DNA from: Glebionis coronaria
Lineage: Eukaryota; Streptophyta; Magnoliopsida; Asterales; Asteraceae
DNA: 64,000 nt
Direction of reading: 5' to 3'
Assembly (NCBI GenBank): GCA_025667525.1
Contig: CM046875.1
Coordinates: forward strand, 199,306,125-199,370,124
Position 1 is the stretch's first letter. Every line of letters begins with the position of its first letter. The notes under the pieces are model-generated. The model did not search any database. It had not been told where the DNA came from and saw only the letters and a list, made by a program, of their open reading frames with translations. Of the stretch, positions 45,973-57,470 are shown one piece after another. Made by a program: the position numbers and the translations under genes.

Positions 45973-47186
45973 AAGAGGAAAATTCTTGGGGCACGCCAAC
46001 TCACTGAGAAACCACTTACTAAGGAATTGAGTGAAAAAGCATTTCTTTCAGCCTCATTAGGGTTTGATCATGAAATGATACCAAAGTCAAAAGACTGGGT
46101 GGAAAGATCAAACCCTGAGAGTGTGCTACCTAATTTTTATACTGGCAAAATATTAATACCTGAATCTTAGGTTGTTAATAAATTACTTGGTCTTAATGAG
46201 AAGACTGATGTCCCTAATAAACCTAGTAGCACTGAACCATCAAGTGTTGCTGAGGATATTCAGACTCCTCTACCACCTTTGAAAACTCTTCAAGGGGCAA
46301 GTCCATGTTCTGAACTAAGTCCATTATCTTATCAAGAACACTCACCCAAAGGAAGAGTTGGATTAGGTTGTGTTGAACAAACAAACAAAGCCTGACTCAA
46401 GAGAGACATCAAGTCACACTAAGTCAGGAACTGTCACTAAGAAAACAACCAAACCTATCTCTCCAACAGGGACTCCTACAAACTCAGTCAACTCCATTCC
46501 TGTTGTAAATCAAGAGGAGTTAAGTAGATTGTTCCAACTATTCTTGGAAGAGAAGCTGAACTCAGCCTTTAAACCTCAGGGTGAATCCTTTGTGTCCTCA
46601 CAGCCTGAATCATCAAAAAGCAACAAAACAGAACCCGAGTCTTCCAAGAAGGTTAAAACAAAGAAACCATCCTGTGAATTATGTCACTACAAAAATCATA
46701 CCACTTGTGATTGTTTTAGAGTCCTCTATTGCATGAAGTGTAAAAGTGAAGATCACAAGACATCAGATCATGAAATACACATGGCTTCTATTAGAAATGC
46801 TAATAGCTATAAATCTCAGTCTTACAAGTATAGGCTATGGGCCCGCCTCTAAACAAATCAAGAAATCCAAGGCTAAGCCTTTCCCACCATGTACACATTA
46901 TGGCATCTCTGATCATAGGCCTGATGATTATGTATACTACCCTAAGTGTGAAATTTGTGAAAGCAATGATCATACTACCTCAGGACACAATAGGATAATT
47001 ATGGTCAAGAGAGGCATGCTAGCTGATTCATCTCAAAATACTAAATCCTCAGTAGGACTATGCTGCAACACATGTGGAAGCAAGGTTCATTCCACCTCAG
47101 ACCATGCTGAGTTTGAATACTTCAAACGAGGTGAAAGACGTCAGGATCCTAGAGATACTAGAAAGTGGGATCACAAGAGAAACTAA
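45973..47186 (+). pseudogene. SIRE gag C-region with zinc-knuckle repeats
   Basis: Frame changes occur here: open pieces are 46370-46852 (160 aa, another frame) and 46746-47186 (146 aa). At least four Cys/His modules of the type C-x2-C-x4-H-x-T can be read: CELCHYKNHTTCDC and CMKCKSEDHKTSDH in the first piece, CEICESNDHTTSGH and CNTCGSKVHSTSDH in the second. Such serial knuckles before protease are typical of Maximus/SIRE gag and probably bind RNA. The upstream linker is Ser/Thr/Pro/Lys-rich. Indels near 46380-46850 and earlier stops have broken the protein. Confidence 0.75.
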
Positions 47187-47199
47187 TCAACCTCGTTAT

Positions 47200-48719
47200 T
47201 TGTGCAGAAACACTTCAAGGAGCCTGTCTGGTACTTAGACAGTGGGTGTTCAAAAAGTATGACAGGGGTCAAAAGTTATCTACGAAAATACGTAGAGCAA
47301 CCAGTTCCTAAGGTAGTATTTGGTGATAACTCATCTTGTGTTACTGAGGGATATGGTTAAAAAAAGTGGTGGAATAGTTTTTCAAAAGTGGCATTCGTAA
47401 ATGGTCTGAAGTATAATCTCATAAGTATCAGCCAACTATGTGATGCTAAGTACATCATTCAGTTTGATGATAAGCAAGGAACAATCTTCAATGCTAACAA
47501 AGAAATTATACTGACTGCTCCAAGAAGAAATGATGTATATGTCTTAGACATGTCATCTCTAACTCACTCAGGAGCATGTTTCTTTGTTAAAGCCTCAGAC
47601 TCCGTCAATTGGATTTGGCACAAGATACTGTCACATCTCAATTTTAAAGACATAAACAAACTTGCAAAACAAAACAAAGTTCTTGGGTTACCATCTCTTG
47701 TGTAATCGAAAGACGGACCTTGTTCAGCTTGTGAAAAAGGTAAGCATAAGAGAGCTTCATTCAAGCCAAAACAAAACTTTTCTATCAGGAAGTGTCTCCA
47801 TCTTCTACATATGGACTTCTTTGGGCCTGTCAGACCCATGTCTATAAATCATGAGAAATATACCCTTGTGATTGTTGATGAATACTCTAGATACACATGG
47901 GTATACTTCCTTAAAAAGAAAAGTTAGGCTCCTGAATTCATTATGTCTTTTATCAGGCAAGTAGAAAATCAAAATAACAAAGTCAAACAAATAAGAACTG
48001 ACAATGGAACATAATTTAGGAACCAAGAGATTTAGAGTTTTTGTGATGAGAAAGGAATTTCTCAGAACTTCTCTTCTCCCTACACACCTGAACAAAATGG
48101 TGTGGCTGATAGGAAGAATATAACTCTCATTGAAGCCGCAAGAACCATGCTAAATGGATCCAATATTTCAAAACACTTCTGGACTGAGACTGTAAAAATA
48201 GCTTGCTATACTCAGAACATAAGTATCGTTGTCAAAAGACATGATAAGACCCTTTATGAAATATTCAGGGAAAGGATTCCAGAAAGCAGCTACTTTCATG
48301 TGTTTGGATGTCCTGTGTTCATTCACAATCAAAAGGACCATCTTGGTAAATTTGATGCAAAAGCTGATGATGGATACTTTCTTGGATACTCTTTTGTATC
48401 CAAAGCCTTCAAGGTCTTTAACACAATGACACAACAAGTTGAGGAATCATTTCATATCACATGTGATGAAATTATGGATGCCATTAACTTCACAAATCAA
48501 TCAATGGAAGAGATTGGGATCAATGACTCATCAAGATACCCTCCTGATGAGTATGAAGATAATCCCTCAAGACAGTATCAAACTGATGCTGACATATCCT
48601 TCCATGTGTCACCTCAAAATAAGTCAATCAATGACTGGATTACTAATCAATATGTCCCTGAGGTTATCACTACTCAGGATGAAGGATCCACCGATTCCCT
48701 CATTCATATAGATACTTAA
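47200..48719 (+). pseudogene. SIRE protease and integrase
   Basis: The protease active site reads WYLDSGCSKSMTG (Asp codon 47238-47240). The pre-integrase block has IWHKILSHLNFKDINKLAK and CSACEKGKHKRASF, the His/Cys finger. The integrase core has MDFFGP and RTDNG, with stops around them (47703, about 47926, 48012, 48033). The open part 48102-48719 (205 aa) continues with KNITLIEAARTML, HVFGCPVFIHNQKDHLGKFDAKADDGYFLGYS. The third catalytic position is Asp (GAT, 48108-48110, in NGVADRKN) where this family normally has Glu. The protein also carries an in-frame break near 47355. Not functional. Confidence 0.85.
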
Positions 48720-50546
48720 GGGACACTTGATGAATGTAATGACCTACCAATCATTGAAAATCCTTCAGTGAGAAGTGATGATCCATTACCTTGTACTGAA
48801 GAACTAATCCCTGATAACCATCAGTTATCCACAAGCTCAAACCCATGTCCTCAGGACAGATGGTCTAGATAACAACACATAGAGCTTGTAAATATAATTG
48901 GTGATGTGTCTGAGGGGATTCTCACACGCAGTCAGGCTGCTAAACTCTCTGCTGCCTCAGCCCATGAATATCTTTTTGTAGACTTTCTCTCTAAAATTAA
49001 ACCCAAAAAGATTTTAGAGGCCCTGACACATCCAGGGTGGTTGAGGCTGTGCAAGAAGAACTCAATCAATTCCTCAAGAACAAGGTTTGGAAACTTGTCC
49101 CTCTCCCTAAAGGGAAATCAGGTCTTGGCACAAAATGGGTGTTCAAAAACAAGACTGATGAAGATGGAATTGTAATAAAAAAACAAAGCTAGGCTTGTTG
49201 TTCAGGGGTGTGGTCAGCTTGAAGGCATTGACTATAAAGAGACCTTTACCCCTGTTACAAGAATAGAAGCCATCAGGATCTTCCTTGCCTATGCTACATA
49301 CATGAACTTCAAAGTTTTACAAATGGATGTGAAAAGTGCCTTCCTGAATGGCAAGATCACTGAGGAAGTTTATATGGCTCAGCCTCCTAGTTTTGAAAGT
49401 TTTGAGTTCCCTAACCATGTCTGTAAACTTGACAAAGCCCTATATGGACTTAAACAAGCCCCAAGGGCATGGTATGAAACTCTCTCTACCTTCCTGATAA
49501 TGAATAATTTTGTCAGTGGGAAGATAGACAATACCTTGTTTATCTTCAGAACCAAGGAGGATGTTCTCCTAGTTCAGATATATGTTGATGACATCACATT
49601 CGGATCTACTAACTATGACCTTTGTAGAAAGTTTGAAAAACTTATGACAAAGAAATTCGAAATGAGTATGATGGGTGAATTAACATATTTTCTTGGACTA
49701 CAAATCAAATAGGGGGACAAAGGGATCTCAGTCTATCAAGAAAAATACACCAGTGAAATACTTAAAAAATATGACATCTCTGAGTGTGCTTTAGTGAAGA
49801 CTCCCATGGTTCCCCCTAACAACTTAGGTCTTGATCTCACTTGTAAACCAGTCAATCAAACCTTATTTAGGGGAATGATTGGATCATTAATGTACATAAC
49901 AGCAACCAAGCCTGATATTCAGTTCTCAACAATTCTATGTGCAAGATATCAGGCCGACCCTAAAGAATCACATCTTACTGCTGTTAAACGAATCTTCAGG
50001 TACCTGAAGGGTAATCCATCACTAGGTATATGGTATCCTCGTTGCTCAGGCTTTGATCTTAAAGGATACTCAGATTCAGACTACGTTGGCTGCAATATGG
50101 ATAGAAAAAGTACCTCAGGTGCATGTCAATTCCTAGGTGGCAAGCTAGTATGTTGGAGTGCAAAGAAACAACAGTCAGTAGCTATATCCTCTGTTGAGGC
50201 TGAATATGTGGCAGCCGCTGGTTGTTGTGCAAACAACCTTTAGATGAAAAGTCAACTTAGGGACTACAATGTGGAATACAAAGTAGTCCCCATCTTTTGT
50301 GACAACACCAGTGCAATTGCCATTTCCAATAACCCAGTCCTACACTCAAGGACTAAACACATTGACATAAGATATCACTTTCTCAAGGACCACATCCTGA
50401 AAAGAGATATTGAATTACACTTCATCCCCACTGAGTATCAGCTAGCTGATATTTTCACCAAACCCTTGGATGAACCAACGTTCACTAGTTTGAAAGCTGA
50501 ACTTGGTATGTTGAACATTGATTACGTAGGGTTCTTGATGACTTGA
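48720..50546 (+). pseudogene. SIRE reverse transcriptase and RNase H
   Basis: The linker and RT start (48906-49175) shift frame near 49040 and again in an A-run near 49183. Then 49302-49712 has RT motifs LQMDVKSAFLNG, LYGLKQAPRAWYE and the catalytic YVDD (49581-49592). 49794-50243 has GMIGSLMYITATKPDIQF and RNase H GYSDSDYVGC, AISSVEAEYVAAAGC. 50244-50546 has FCDNTSAIAISNNPV, HIDIRYHFL and the C-terminal QLADIFTKPLDEPTF. Stops at 49710 and 50241 separate the pieces, but they share one frame. All catalytic Asp residues are visible, so decay is by stops and indels rather than motif loss. Confidence 0.9.
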
Positions 50547-51299
50547 TGTTCAGAATAGTGTACATTCATTATCTTCTTCCTGAGTAAATATATCTTCTTG
50601 TCTTCACCCTTGACACTAAGGTATATTAAATGATGTAACTAAACGCTCTAAGGATTTAGTTACTTAATGTCCGAGGTTGGTGACACACAATATTAAATAA
50701 GGGACAAATATTCCTTTGAATAAATGTCATCAACTAGTCAAGGGGTCAAAAAATGTTAAGGATCCCACTAAACATTAAATTATTTCCCTTTTTATGAAAA
50801 ATCCATTGCAAAAACGTCCTTTCAACTTCACATGACCCCACGCCATCTCTGCAAAAAGCGTTATCGTTACAGACAGGAACTGTTACCAATAAAAGGGGAG
50901 GACCACTTGTACATTTCATTAAATGCGGATGTGAAAAGAAATTATATCAAATAAAATCGTTTTCACATCCGAGTCTATAAATACCCAACCATTAACATAC
51001 AAAGACTTTAGCTATCTTACGCTGCCAAAATCTTCTCTCAAAGAAAAGTGTGTGTGTTCAACCATTGTTTTCAGCAAAGAGTTTTCGATAATCACGTCGA
51101 TCACTCGTTTCATTGTTATATAGCACAAGTGATCAAAGTTACTTGGTGTTTCTATCTTTTGATCTTTTATCACGAGGCAAAAGCTTACATTAAGTCTCTT
51201 GGTGAACCATTGTTACGTTATAAAACGAAACAAGTCTTGGTTTGATTTCCACAAAATGTCATAGTCCTTTCTATAAAGTTTTAAAATTCATAATTTAAA
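50547..51299 (+). other. Spacer between SIRE pol and env-like region, with TATA-like site
   Basis: About 750 bp without a recognisable domain. TCTATAAATACCC at 50973-50984 is a good plant TATA context, and 'AAAGACTTTAGCTATCTTACGC' follows at promoter-start distance. The 65-codon ORF at 51048-51245 is unknown. This could be an internal promoter for the env-like region, or an unrelated insertion; there is no direct evidence of use. Confidence 0.4.
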
Positions 51300-52940
51300 G
51301 TGGCACTATCCAAGGCTATTACATATGCCCCTCAGGCTGAGCATCTCATCAATGAGGGTGTTTATTTTGCAGGAAACAACTATGAGGGAAATTTCAGTTA
51401 CCCTCATAGTGTATCAGCCTACAAACCAATTTGCAAATTTCTTAAAAACTGTGATTAGGCTAATGCTTTTACCAAAACCTCCTCAGTCTTCTACCATGAA
51501 TATCTTAGGGAATTCTGGTATACGGCTGTGGTTGTAACCCAACTACCCAAGGGCCTAAAGGTTCTCAGGGGTCTGAGACCAAGTCACATAAGGGTTGTGT
51601 CATTGGGTTCACTGTGAACAATGGTAAGACACCATTGATTTTGGACTTCAAAACTTTTTGTCAAGTTAGTGGACTCGATTATAACAAAGGAATTTATGTT
51701 GCACATCCTGACATAGAGTCAGTTAAAAAAGGCCTAAAAGAAATCGGGGTCCCTGAGTTACTTATGACTAAAACTCCATTAATCAAAACTGCTTTCCCCG
51801 TGGCTTGAAGGATCCTTGTCACTTTTGTGATTCAGGTGATCAGTGGGAAATACTCATCTACTGAGCCAGTTAATTCTACTCAGCAGATGCTAATCTACAG
51901 TCTTATTAATGGACTGAAGATTGACATAGGAGAGATCATTTATAATGATCTCGTAACCAGGCTCATGAAGAAGTCCAAGAAAAAGTATGTATCTTACCCA
52001 AGGTTCATATCTTGCCTTAGAAAGGTTACTAGGTTCCCTTTACACTCAGGAGAAATTCAATGTTTTTTCTACACCAATCCTGAATTCCACAAACTTTTCA
52101 AAGAACCCATCGGAAGTCAACCCCACTAAATTGACGGCTCACATGACTGAGGTGATCAGTCGTGAATCATCCGTGTCTCCCATTCCTTTCTTACCAAAGA
52201 AAGGGAACAAGAAGCCTCATACCGTGTCAAAGACCAACCCAAAGGCATAGGGCCCTGAGGCTTCCGAGGCACGTCCTAAAAATTCCAAGGCTAAAAACAC
52301 CACCCTTGTTCAGACCAAGATTCAAATACCCCAAGGGAAAGAGCTTACGGGAGGCCTTGATACATCACAGTCAGGGTCGACGGGCCAACCTACTGGTCCT
52401 CTTGATGGAGAGTGAAATATACAACCCTCTCCTACGAGACTGCCTTCCACTCAGTCTGATGAGGGCACTCGTAAATCACAACTTTTGCCTAAGAACACAA
52501 CCAAGGACAAAGACTCAGGGAGACGCCCACGGGTAACACACCTCGTTGATAGGCATATCACTTCCACCAAATCCAATGAAGGCACGCTAACTCACAAGTC
52601 TTTGCCTGAGGACCCAAAACTTGATTCCTTAGACTCAGAGGGACGCCCACGGGTAAAACACCCCGCTGATAGGAATCTCACCTCCACAACTCCTGATGAA
52701 GGCACACTAAAACAAAAGTCTTTTCCTGAGGGAACCATTATCGATCCCAAAGACTCAGGGAGACGCCTACGGGTAACACACCTCACTATAGGGATCTCAC
52801 TTCCACCCCTGATCAATCGCAAACTGCCCCTGAGAATCAACTGGCCAAAACCCAAGCCTCAAGATATGGGGCAAGGAGTGACCACAACCAAGGAAAACCT
52901 TCTTTTGGAGGGGAGTTGGATAAACCAAAGGGATCACTAA
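51300..52940 (+). pseudogene. SIRE env-like region, N-terminal half (fragmented)
   Basis: Pieces in changing frames (51614-51808, 51827-52129, 52162-52536, 52485-52940) follow pol at the place where SIRE elements have their env-like ORF. Recognisable words include LINGLKIDIGEIIYNDLV and YPRFISCL, which recur in env-like ORFs of composite-family Maximus elements as I recall them. The segment 52400-52810 is Ser/Thr/Pro-rich with a 120-bp tandem repeat. No signal peptide or clear membrane span is visible. The function of this ORF in plants is unproven. Confidence 0.6.
52446..52812 (+). repeat. 120-bp tandem repeat in the env-like region
   Basis: ACTCAGGGAGACGCCCACGGG-like starts occur at 52513, 52633 and 52753, exactly 120 bp (40 codons) apart, with a degenerate partial copy upstream from about 52446. 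In the 52485-52940 frame it encodes a 40-residue repeat (GRRPRV..., HKSLPE...). In-register divergence suggests the repeat expanded while coding. Confidence 0.85.
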
Positions 52941-53728
52941 ACTATGGAGATTTTGTAAATCTACTAGAAGATCCTGAGGAGCTACTCCATGGTTTCAGTG
53001 ACGACGATGATATGATTGAGGCTGGGGATAAACCTGACACTCATGACCCTCCTCAATCAGACCAGAAGCCACAATCCCCACCCTTGTTCGAGGACGTACC
53101 TCCCTCCCCTGAGGCTCAACCAAAGCTCTCCCCTAAGGCATCTGAACAAAAGGATCTCTCCCCTGAGGTAACTAAAAAGCCCTCCTATGAGGCACAACTT
53201 GACACCTCATCGTTGGGGACTCAGACTGTAGTTTTGGATCCTACCTTTGATGACACCAAGCTTGTCACTGAGAAGGTTCTATATGAGACTCTCAAAGGTG
53301 TCTTCAACCATGTCTACAACAACTTGGAAGCCGAGGTAACTCAAAACCATGAAGACGTTGCCTCTAAAGCTGATGAACTCCTAGATGAGTTTAGGACGTA
53401 TGATGATCGTTTTGATATTACTGAAGGGAAAATGAGAGTTCAGGTTGACAACCAAATGGAGTTCATCAGTTCTGTCAATTGTAGTCATGAGAATCAGGAG
53501 AAGAAGCTCATCCATTTCCTCAATCATGCTCTTCCAACTGTTGAAGCAAATGTGTCATTAAAGACAACCTTGGATGGACTGATCACTAGTACTACTAAGT
53601 CCACTTCCAAGGTTTGTCAACTTATGAAATTGTTGAAAGAGGATAGGCTCACTGAAGTCTTCACTAGGTTAGACTCTCTCAAGTCTAATTTAGATGAGGT
53701 AAAAGCCAAGTGTGATTCCATCTATTGA
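52916..53728 (+). CDS. SIRE env-like region, C-terminal ORF
   Basis: A 270-aa ORF. The first about 100 residues are acidic and Pro/Ser-rich (EDPEELLHGFSDDDDM, PPSPEAQPKLSPK). Residues about 120-270 are strongly helical with heptad-like spacing (EAEVTQNHEDVASKADELLDEF, KSTSKVCQLMKLLKEDRLTEVF, LDSLKSNLDEVKAKCDSIY), that is, a coiled coil. Coiled coils near the C-end are a known trait of SIRE env-like products. It overlaps the previous ORF by 25 bp in another frame, so it is the tail of a broken larger ORF. The stop at 53726-53728 lies 22 bp before the Tekay-C LTR. Confidence 0.65.
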   Translation: MDKPKGSLNYGDFVNLLEDPEELLHGFSDDDDMIEAGDKPDTHDPPQSDQKPQSPPLFEDVPPSPEAQPKLSPKASEQKDLSPEVTKKPSYEAQLDTSSLGTQTVVLDPTFDDTKLVTEKVLYETLKGVFNHVYNNLEAEVTQNHEDVASKADELLDEFRTYDDRFDITEGKMRVQVDNQMEFISSVNCSHENQEKKLIHFLNHALPTVEANVSLKTTLDGLITSTTKSTSKVCQLMKLLKEDRLTEVFTRLDSLKSNLDEVKAKCDSIY

Positions 53729-53750
53729 TACAAAAGTTGGGTAGACCGAG

Positions 53751-54448
53751 TGTAAAATCCATGATTTTACCATCATTTTATGTAATGAAGTGCTACCCAT
53801 TAATCCTAGAACACCTACTCATGTGTTATGTTTCTATAGGTTGTGTGTGAACTTGTCCACTATGTACTTATACCTTTACATTCATATTTGTTACAAATAA
53901 GTTACATAGCTCAAACCTTGTACTTAAAGCTAGGAGAACAACTAATAAAATGTATAATCAATATTTGAAGTATACAACACTTAACTAAATCAAAGTTGGA
54001 AAACATGTTACACACTATATGTAGCCGTGTATGTGTGCAAGTGTGTATACCATAATCATGATTTAATCCTTCTTGGACTAGCCCAAGATCACACTCCTTG
54101 TGTGCTAAGCCCAACATAAGCCCAAACCAAAGCCCATTGCCCTTTGGTTAGCTATACACGGCACAAAGGTATATGTGGAAGGAGAAGGGATGCATGGGAA
54201 AAACAAGAGCCTTCACTTGGAACAAGTGTTCTTACCAAGGCAATGATGCCTTTTGCCTTTACCCCTCTCTCTCTCCCCTTTTAGCCGAAACACACACACA
54301 CATACATCTCATTCTCTCATGCAACTTAATCTCTCATTCTCTCTACACCTTCTCTCTCAAATCATTCGGCATTAAGCCACAAAAATCCAAAGTTGTTCAT
54401 TAAATCTACTATATCCTTGTCCCATAGTAATCACTAATCATTTAGTAG
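53751..54448 (+). repeat. Tekay-C LTR, first part
   Basis: Starts TGTAAAATCC; interrupted by the solo LTR whose left target site is AGTAG (54444-54448). Short ORFs (53911-54117 minus, 54173-54403 plus) match nothing known. Confidence 0.7.
54444..54448. repeat. Target-site duplication AGTAG (left)
   Basis: AGTAG here and at 56182-56186 bracket the solo LTR exactly. Confidence 0.85.
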
Positions 54449-56181
54449 TGATAACTCTAATTTTTACTCAGGTTAAAATATTATCGTTGTACCAATCTCT
54501 TCGAATTGAAAAACTTGTGTTTAATGTGTGACTCAGTTTTATTTTGGTGAAACAAAAAGGTTGTCGTTGTAGTATATTAAAAATGCAAAAACAATTAAAA
54601 TTAAATGTGCGTTAAAGTAAAAGAGCTTTAAAATTAATCTAATTCTAATTAAACGAAAGTGCAAATATTTAAAAACATGACGGAAAGTAAATTAATTAAA
54701 CGACTAAAAATTAAAGCGTGACGGAAATTAAAATTAGACAAGTATAAAAATGAGAATTTAAAGATTAAACAAGACAAAACACAAAAGTAAACCAATCGGA
54801 ATATATTCTGATCAGTCCACAATCACCTTGGATCGGAATGATGGCCGGAACCCAATCGGAATGCTGTCACTTACCCAATCGGAATAACCCACAACCCTCT
54901 GATCGGAATGATGATACCTACCTGATCGGAATACTGGAGTGAACTTTGGTCGGAATGTTAATCGAAATTCCTAATCGGAATAGCTGTCACCTATTTGATC
55001 GGAATACCCCAATGAACACCTCGATCGGAATATGGAAGAGTTTCAGATCGGAATGCTGTCACACTTACCTGATCGGAATATTCAAAAACCACACTGATCG
55101 GAATACCAAGCTACTCCAATCGGAATATGTAAACCCTTTTCCGACCAAGCTATGTAGCTATGGTCGGAAAGTAAAACCCCTTTCCGATCTACCCAATCGG
55201 AATACGTAGAAAGAAACTAAAAATAAGCTAAGTAAATAAGCTACTATCCTAATAAGCACAAGACGAACTTCCTAGGGCAAGACGTGTAAAAATAAGCTAC
55301 TAAACAGAAATTTGAAGACTTTTATAACACAATAAGGATAAGCTTTACGAAAAACAACTTTCTATATAAAAATAACTTTTATAAAAACTTTCTAAACTTG
55401 AAAATAAACAAAATAAGCTATGAAAACAAATGATTTGAAACAATCAAGAGCATAAAAATGAAATCTTTAAACAAATGAACAAGTTAAAAAGCATATAAAT
55501 CAAAGATTAAAGAAAAGTAGAATGAGATCAACAAGATAAAGTAAAATTAAAAGAAAAACTTACTTGAATTTAAAATGGTAAATAAGGTGCAAGACAAGTA
55601 TTTAAATTGACATGAAAAGTAAAGGTGCAAGTAAATAAAGGTGGAAGAACTAATTGTGACGATTAGTCAACAAGAACAAATGAATGAAAATGGGAAGTAT
55701 TTATAGGTGATTAGGAGGATGGTTAGAGGAAGCTTCCTCCCCTCCTTCCTTTCTTCTTAATTGCGCCCTTAAGTCCTTCCTTCTTAATCTTTTTGTTAAT
55801 CTTGGAATTTGATGACTTTTGGCTCGGGATTTCTTTGGACTCGTCTTTTAATTCTTCAATAAAATAGACTTGAGTTCCTCGGTTTTTAGTAAACTTCCGT
55901 CTTTTAACTTTTTCTTCGATAAATCTTCAGAATTGGTCTTGGACTTCCGTTCTTTTTGCACTCTTGACTTCTTGACTTCGTCTTTTCATCTTTTTCTTCA
56001 ATAAAAGTCCGTAAATCCCCGTGAATTCCCGTGTTTTCTCCACTTATCACCTTTTCGTCCTAAATCACAACAAAAACACAAACCACGCATAATTCCGACA
56101 TAAAAGACATAAAATACAAGTTTTGGCTCGGTTATTATTGTAATTAAGTGGTAGAAAAGATGGGTGTTTTCACACCTATCA
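54449..56181 (-). mobile_element. Solo LTR related to Athila-2 (1,733 bp)
   Basis: The minus strand starts TGATAGGTGTGAAAACACCC, identical to the Athila-2 LTR start. It ends GTTATCA, a canonical TG...CA structure, between perfect AGTAG duplications. The rest is diverged from Athila-2 but keeps the CGGAAT array (54795-55205) and the CCACTTA-type U3 start. With no interior and an intact target duplication, it arose by recombination between the two LTRs of a full element. Confidence 0.9.
54795..55205. repeat. CGGAAT array with about 24-nt spacing (solo LTR copy)
   Basis: [AG]ATCGGAAT[AG] starts at about 54833, 54854, 54878, 54901, 54925, 54949, 54973, 54999, 55023, 55048, 55072, 55097 and 55119: distances of 21, 24, 23, 24, 24, 24, 26, 24, 25, 24, 25, 22. 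Spacers differ from each other and from those of the Athila-2 LTRs. Confidence 0.85.
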
Positions 56182-56186
56182 AGTAG

Positions 56187-56679
56187 CATCATCATCATCT
56201 TTGGAGGTATTATAACAAGCCCTAGCCGAATCTATAAGGGCCACGACTTAGTTATCTTTAGTGTTTTCTTTATCATCTTGATTAGATCTCCAATCTCCTT
56301 GTTCATCTAGATCTTCCTTGGTAAATTTAAGCAAGAAAGGTATACTTCTTATGTTTCTTCATTTTCACTTGCATGCATCATCATCCATCTATAAACACGT
56401 GTAAATAACTTGTTAAAATCAAGATTTGGTAAATACCATGACCTTAAAGGTCACGACATATTTTTGTGCACTATTAGTCATGGTTAAAAATCTTTTTAAT
56501 AAGAAACCTATGACTAGTACTATATGTTTTAGCTTGATTTAAAATCATAAGATATATTTAATGAATGTAAATGTAGCATGGGTTACAAATCTTGCTTTAT
56601 GGGATTTTGGTTAACTAATAATCATAGATCTCATAAAATAAACTTGTGTAACTTGAAAATCATGAAGACTGTTAGAAAT
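56187..56679 (+). repeat. Tekay-C LTR, second part
   Basis: Between the solo LTR and NA-2. It contains the near-palindrome TGACCTTAAAGGTCA (about 56440), repeated at about 60670 on the other side of NA-2. No gene. Confidence 0.6.
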
Positions 56680-56959
56680 TCACTTTATGTGACGACATTT
56701 AAGAATTCCCATTAGTTATCATAGTCACACACGCTTAGACTAGACTAGGAAACAATGTATAGTTAAGTGTCGTGTGTGACTATATATACCCCTCCTAGGC
56801 TTCCAAGGAGGGGTGTTGCTTGTGTTTCTTTTTTGTTTAATCACATTTTCCTTTCTTTCTCTTTACACACACAACCACTCTCTCTCTAAACTTCAACAAT
56901 GGCTACCACTACCATTTACCACCCTATAGACCACCGGGTTACTAAAAAGCAAATCCACA
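56680..56959 (+). repeat. 5' LTR of NA-2
   Basis: It runs from TGTTAGAAATTCAC to AAATCCACA. It is nearly identical to 60389-60665 over their shared length. Confidence 0.85.
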
Positions 56960-56961
56960 AT

Positions 56962-56973
56962 TGGCATCAGAGC
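56962..56973 (+). other. Primer-binding site of NA-2 (Met-like)
   Basis: TGGCATCAGAGC, one mismatch to the Met primer site, 2 nt after the LTR. Confidence 0.8.
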
Positions 56974-57470
56974 CTCGGTTCAATCCTTGGATCGTTCGTG
57001 TTTTTGTTGTTTGATTCGACGGTCTATTTTTTCTTTTGGGTCTCCGATTTGTCATAACAGTTTCTTATTACTGTTTTTGTTACAAATTTTTTGTCTCATC
57101 ATGTCATTTGTCTCGTAATATTGTCTCAAAAAATGTATCATTTTGGTGTTTTTCTTTGTGCAAAGTCTTTTGGTCATAATTTTTTTTGTGACCATGGTCT
57201 TTCTGTTTCAATGGTACCATCAAATCAGATACATCTGGTCAAAACTGGTTATTAGATCCTGGTCAAATGGTTTTCCCATGGTCAAGGTTTACTTATCTGT
57301 TTTTTAACAGCATTTACATGTTTTTTTGGTAATTTTATGAAGATGAAGATGAACCAAGATTTTCCCAGAAAAACAGATTCAGAAAATACATGTTCCTAGA
57401 AAAACGGAAAAAGTACACTCGGATAAGGTTTCTGCTTTACAGTTCGATCGAATTGATTGCGATGGTTGAC

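Larger units (their letters stand above)
43321..53750 (+). mobile_element. SIRE/Maximus-type Ty1/copia element (decayed)
   Basis: It has a 5' LTR (43321-44197), a Met primer site, gag, several zinc-knuckle modules, protease, integrase, RT and RNase H, then about 3.2 kb with an env-like coding region. This layout is diagnostic of the SIRE/Maximus lineage. All genes have stops or frameshifts. At 53751 the Tekay-C LTR interrupts it right after the env-like stop, so its 3' LTR should lie beyond the right edge. No second copy of the 5' LTR is found in the window. Confidence 0.88.

Noticed and set aside
47564..47839. 91-codon minus-strand ORF over the SIRE integrase
   Set aside because: It is antisense to recognisable integrase sequence and has no domain.
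54795..55205. CRISPR-like array (short motif, regular spacers)
   Set aside because: The repeated core is only about 8-10 bp, the context is a plant LTR with target duplications, and there are no cas genes.
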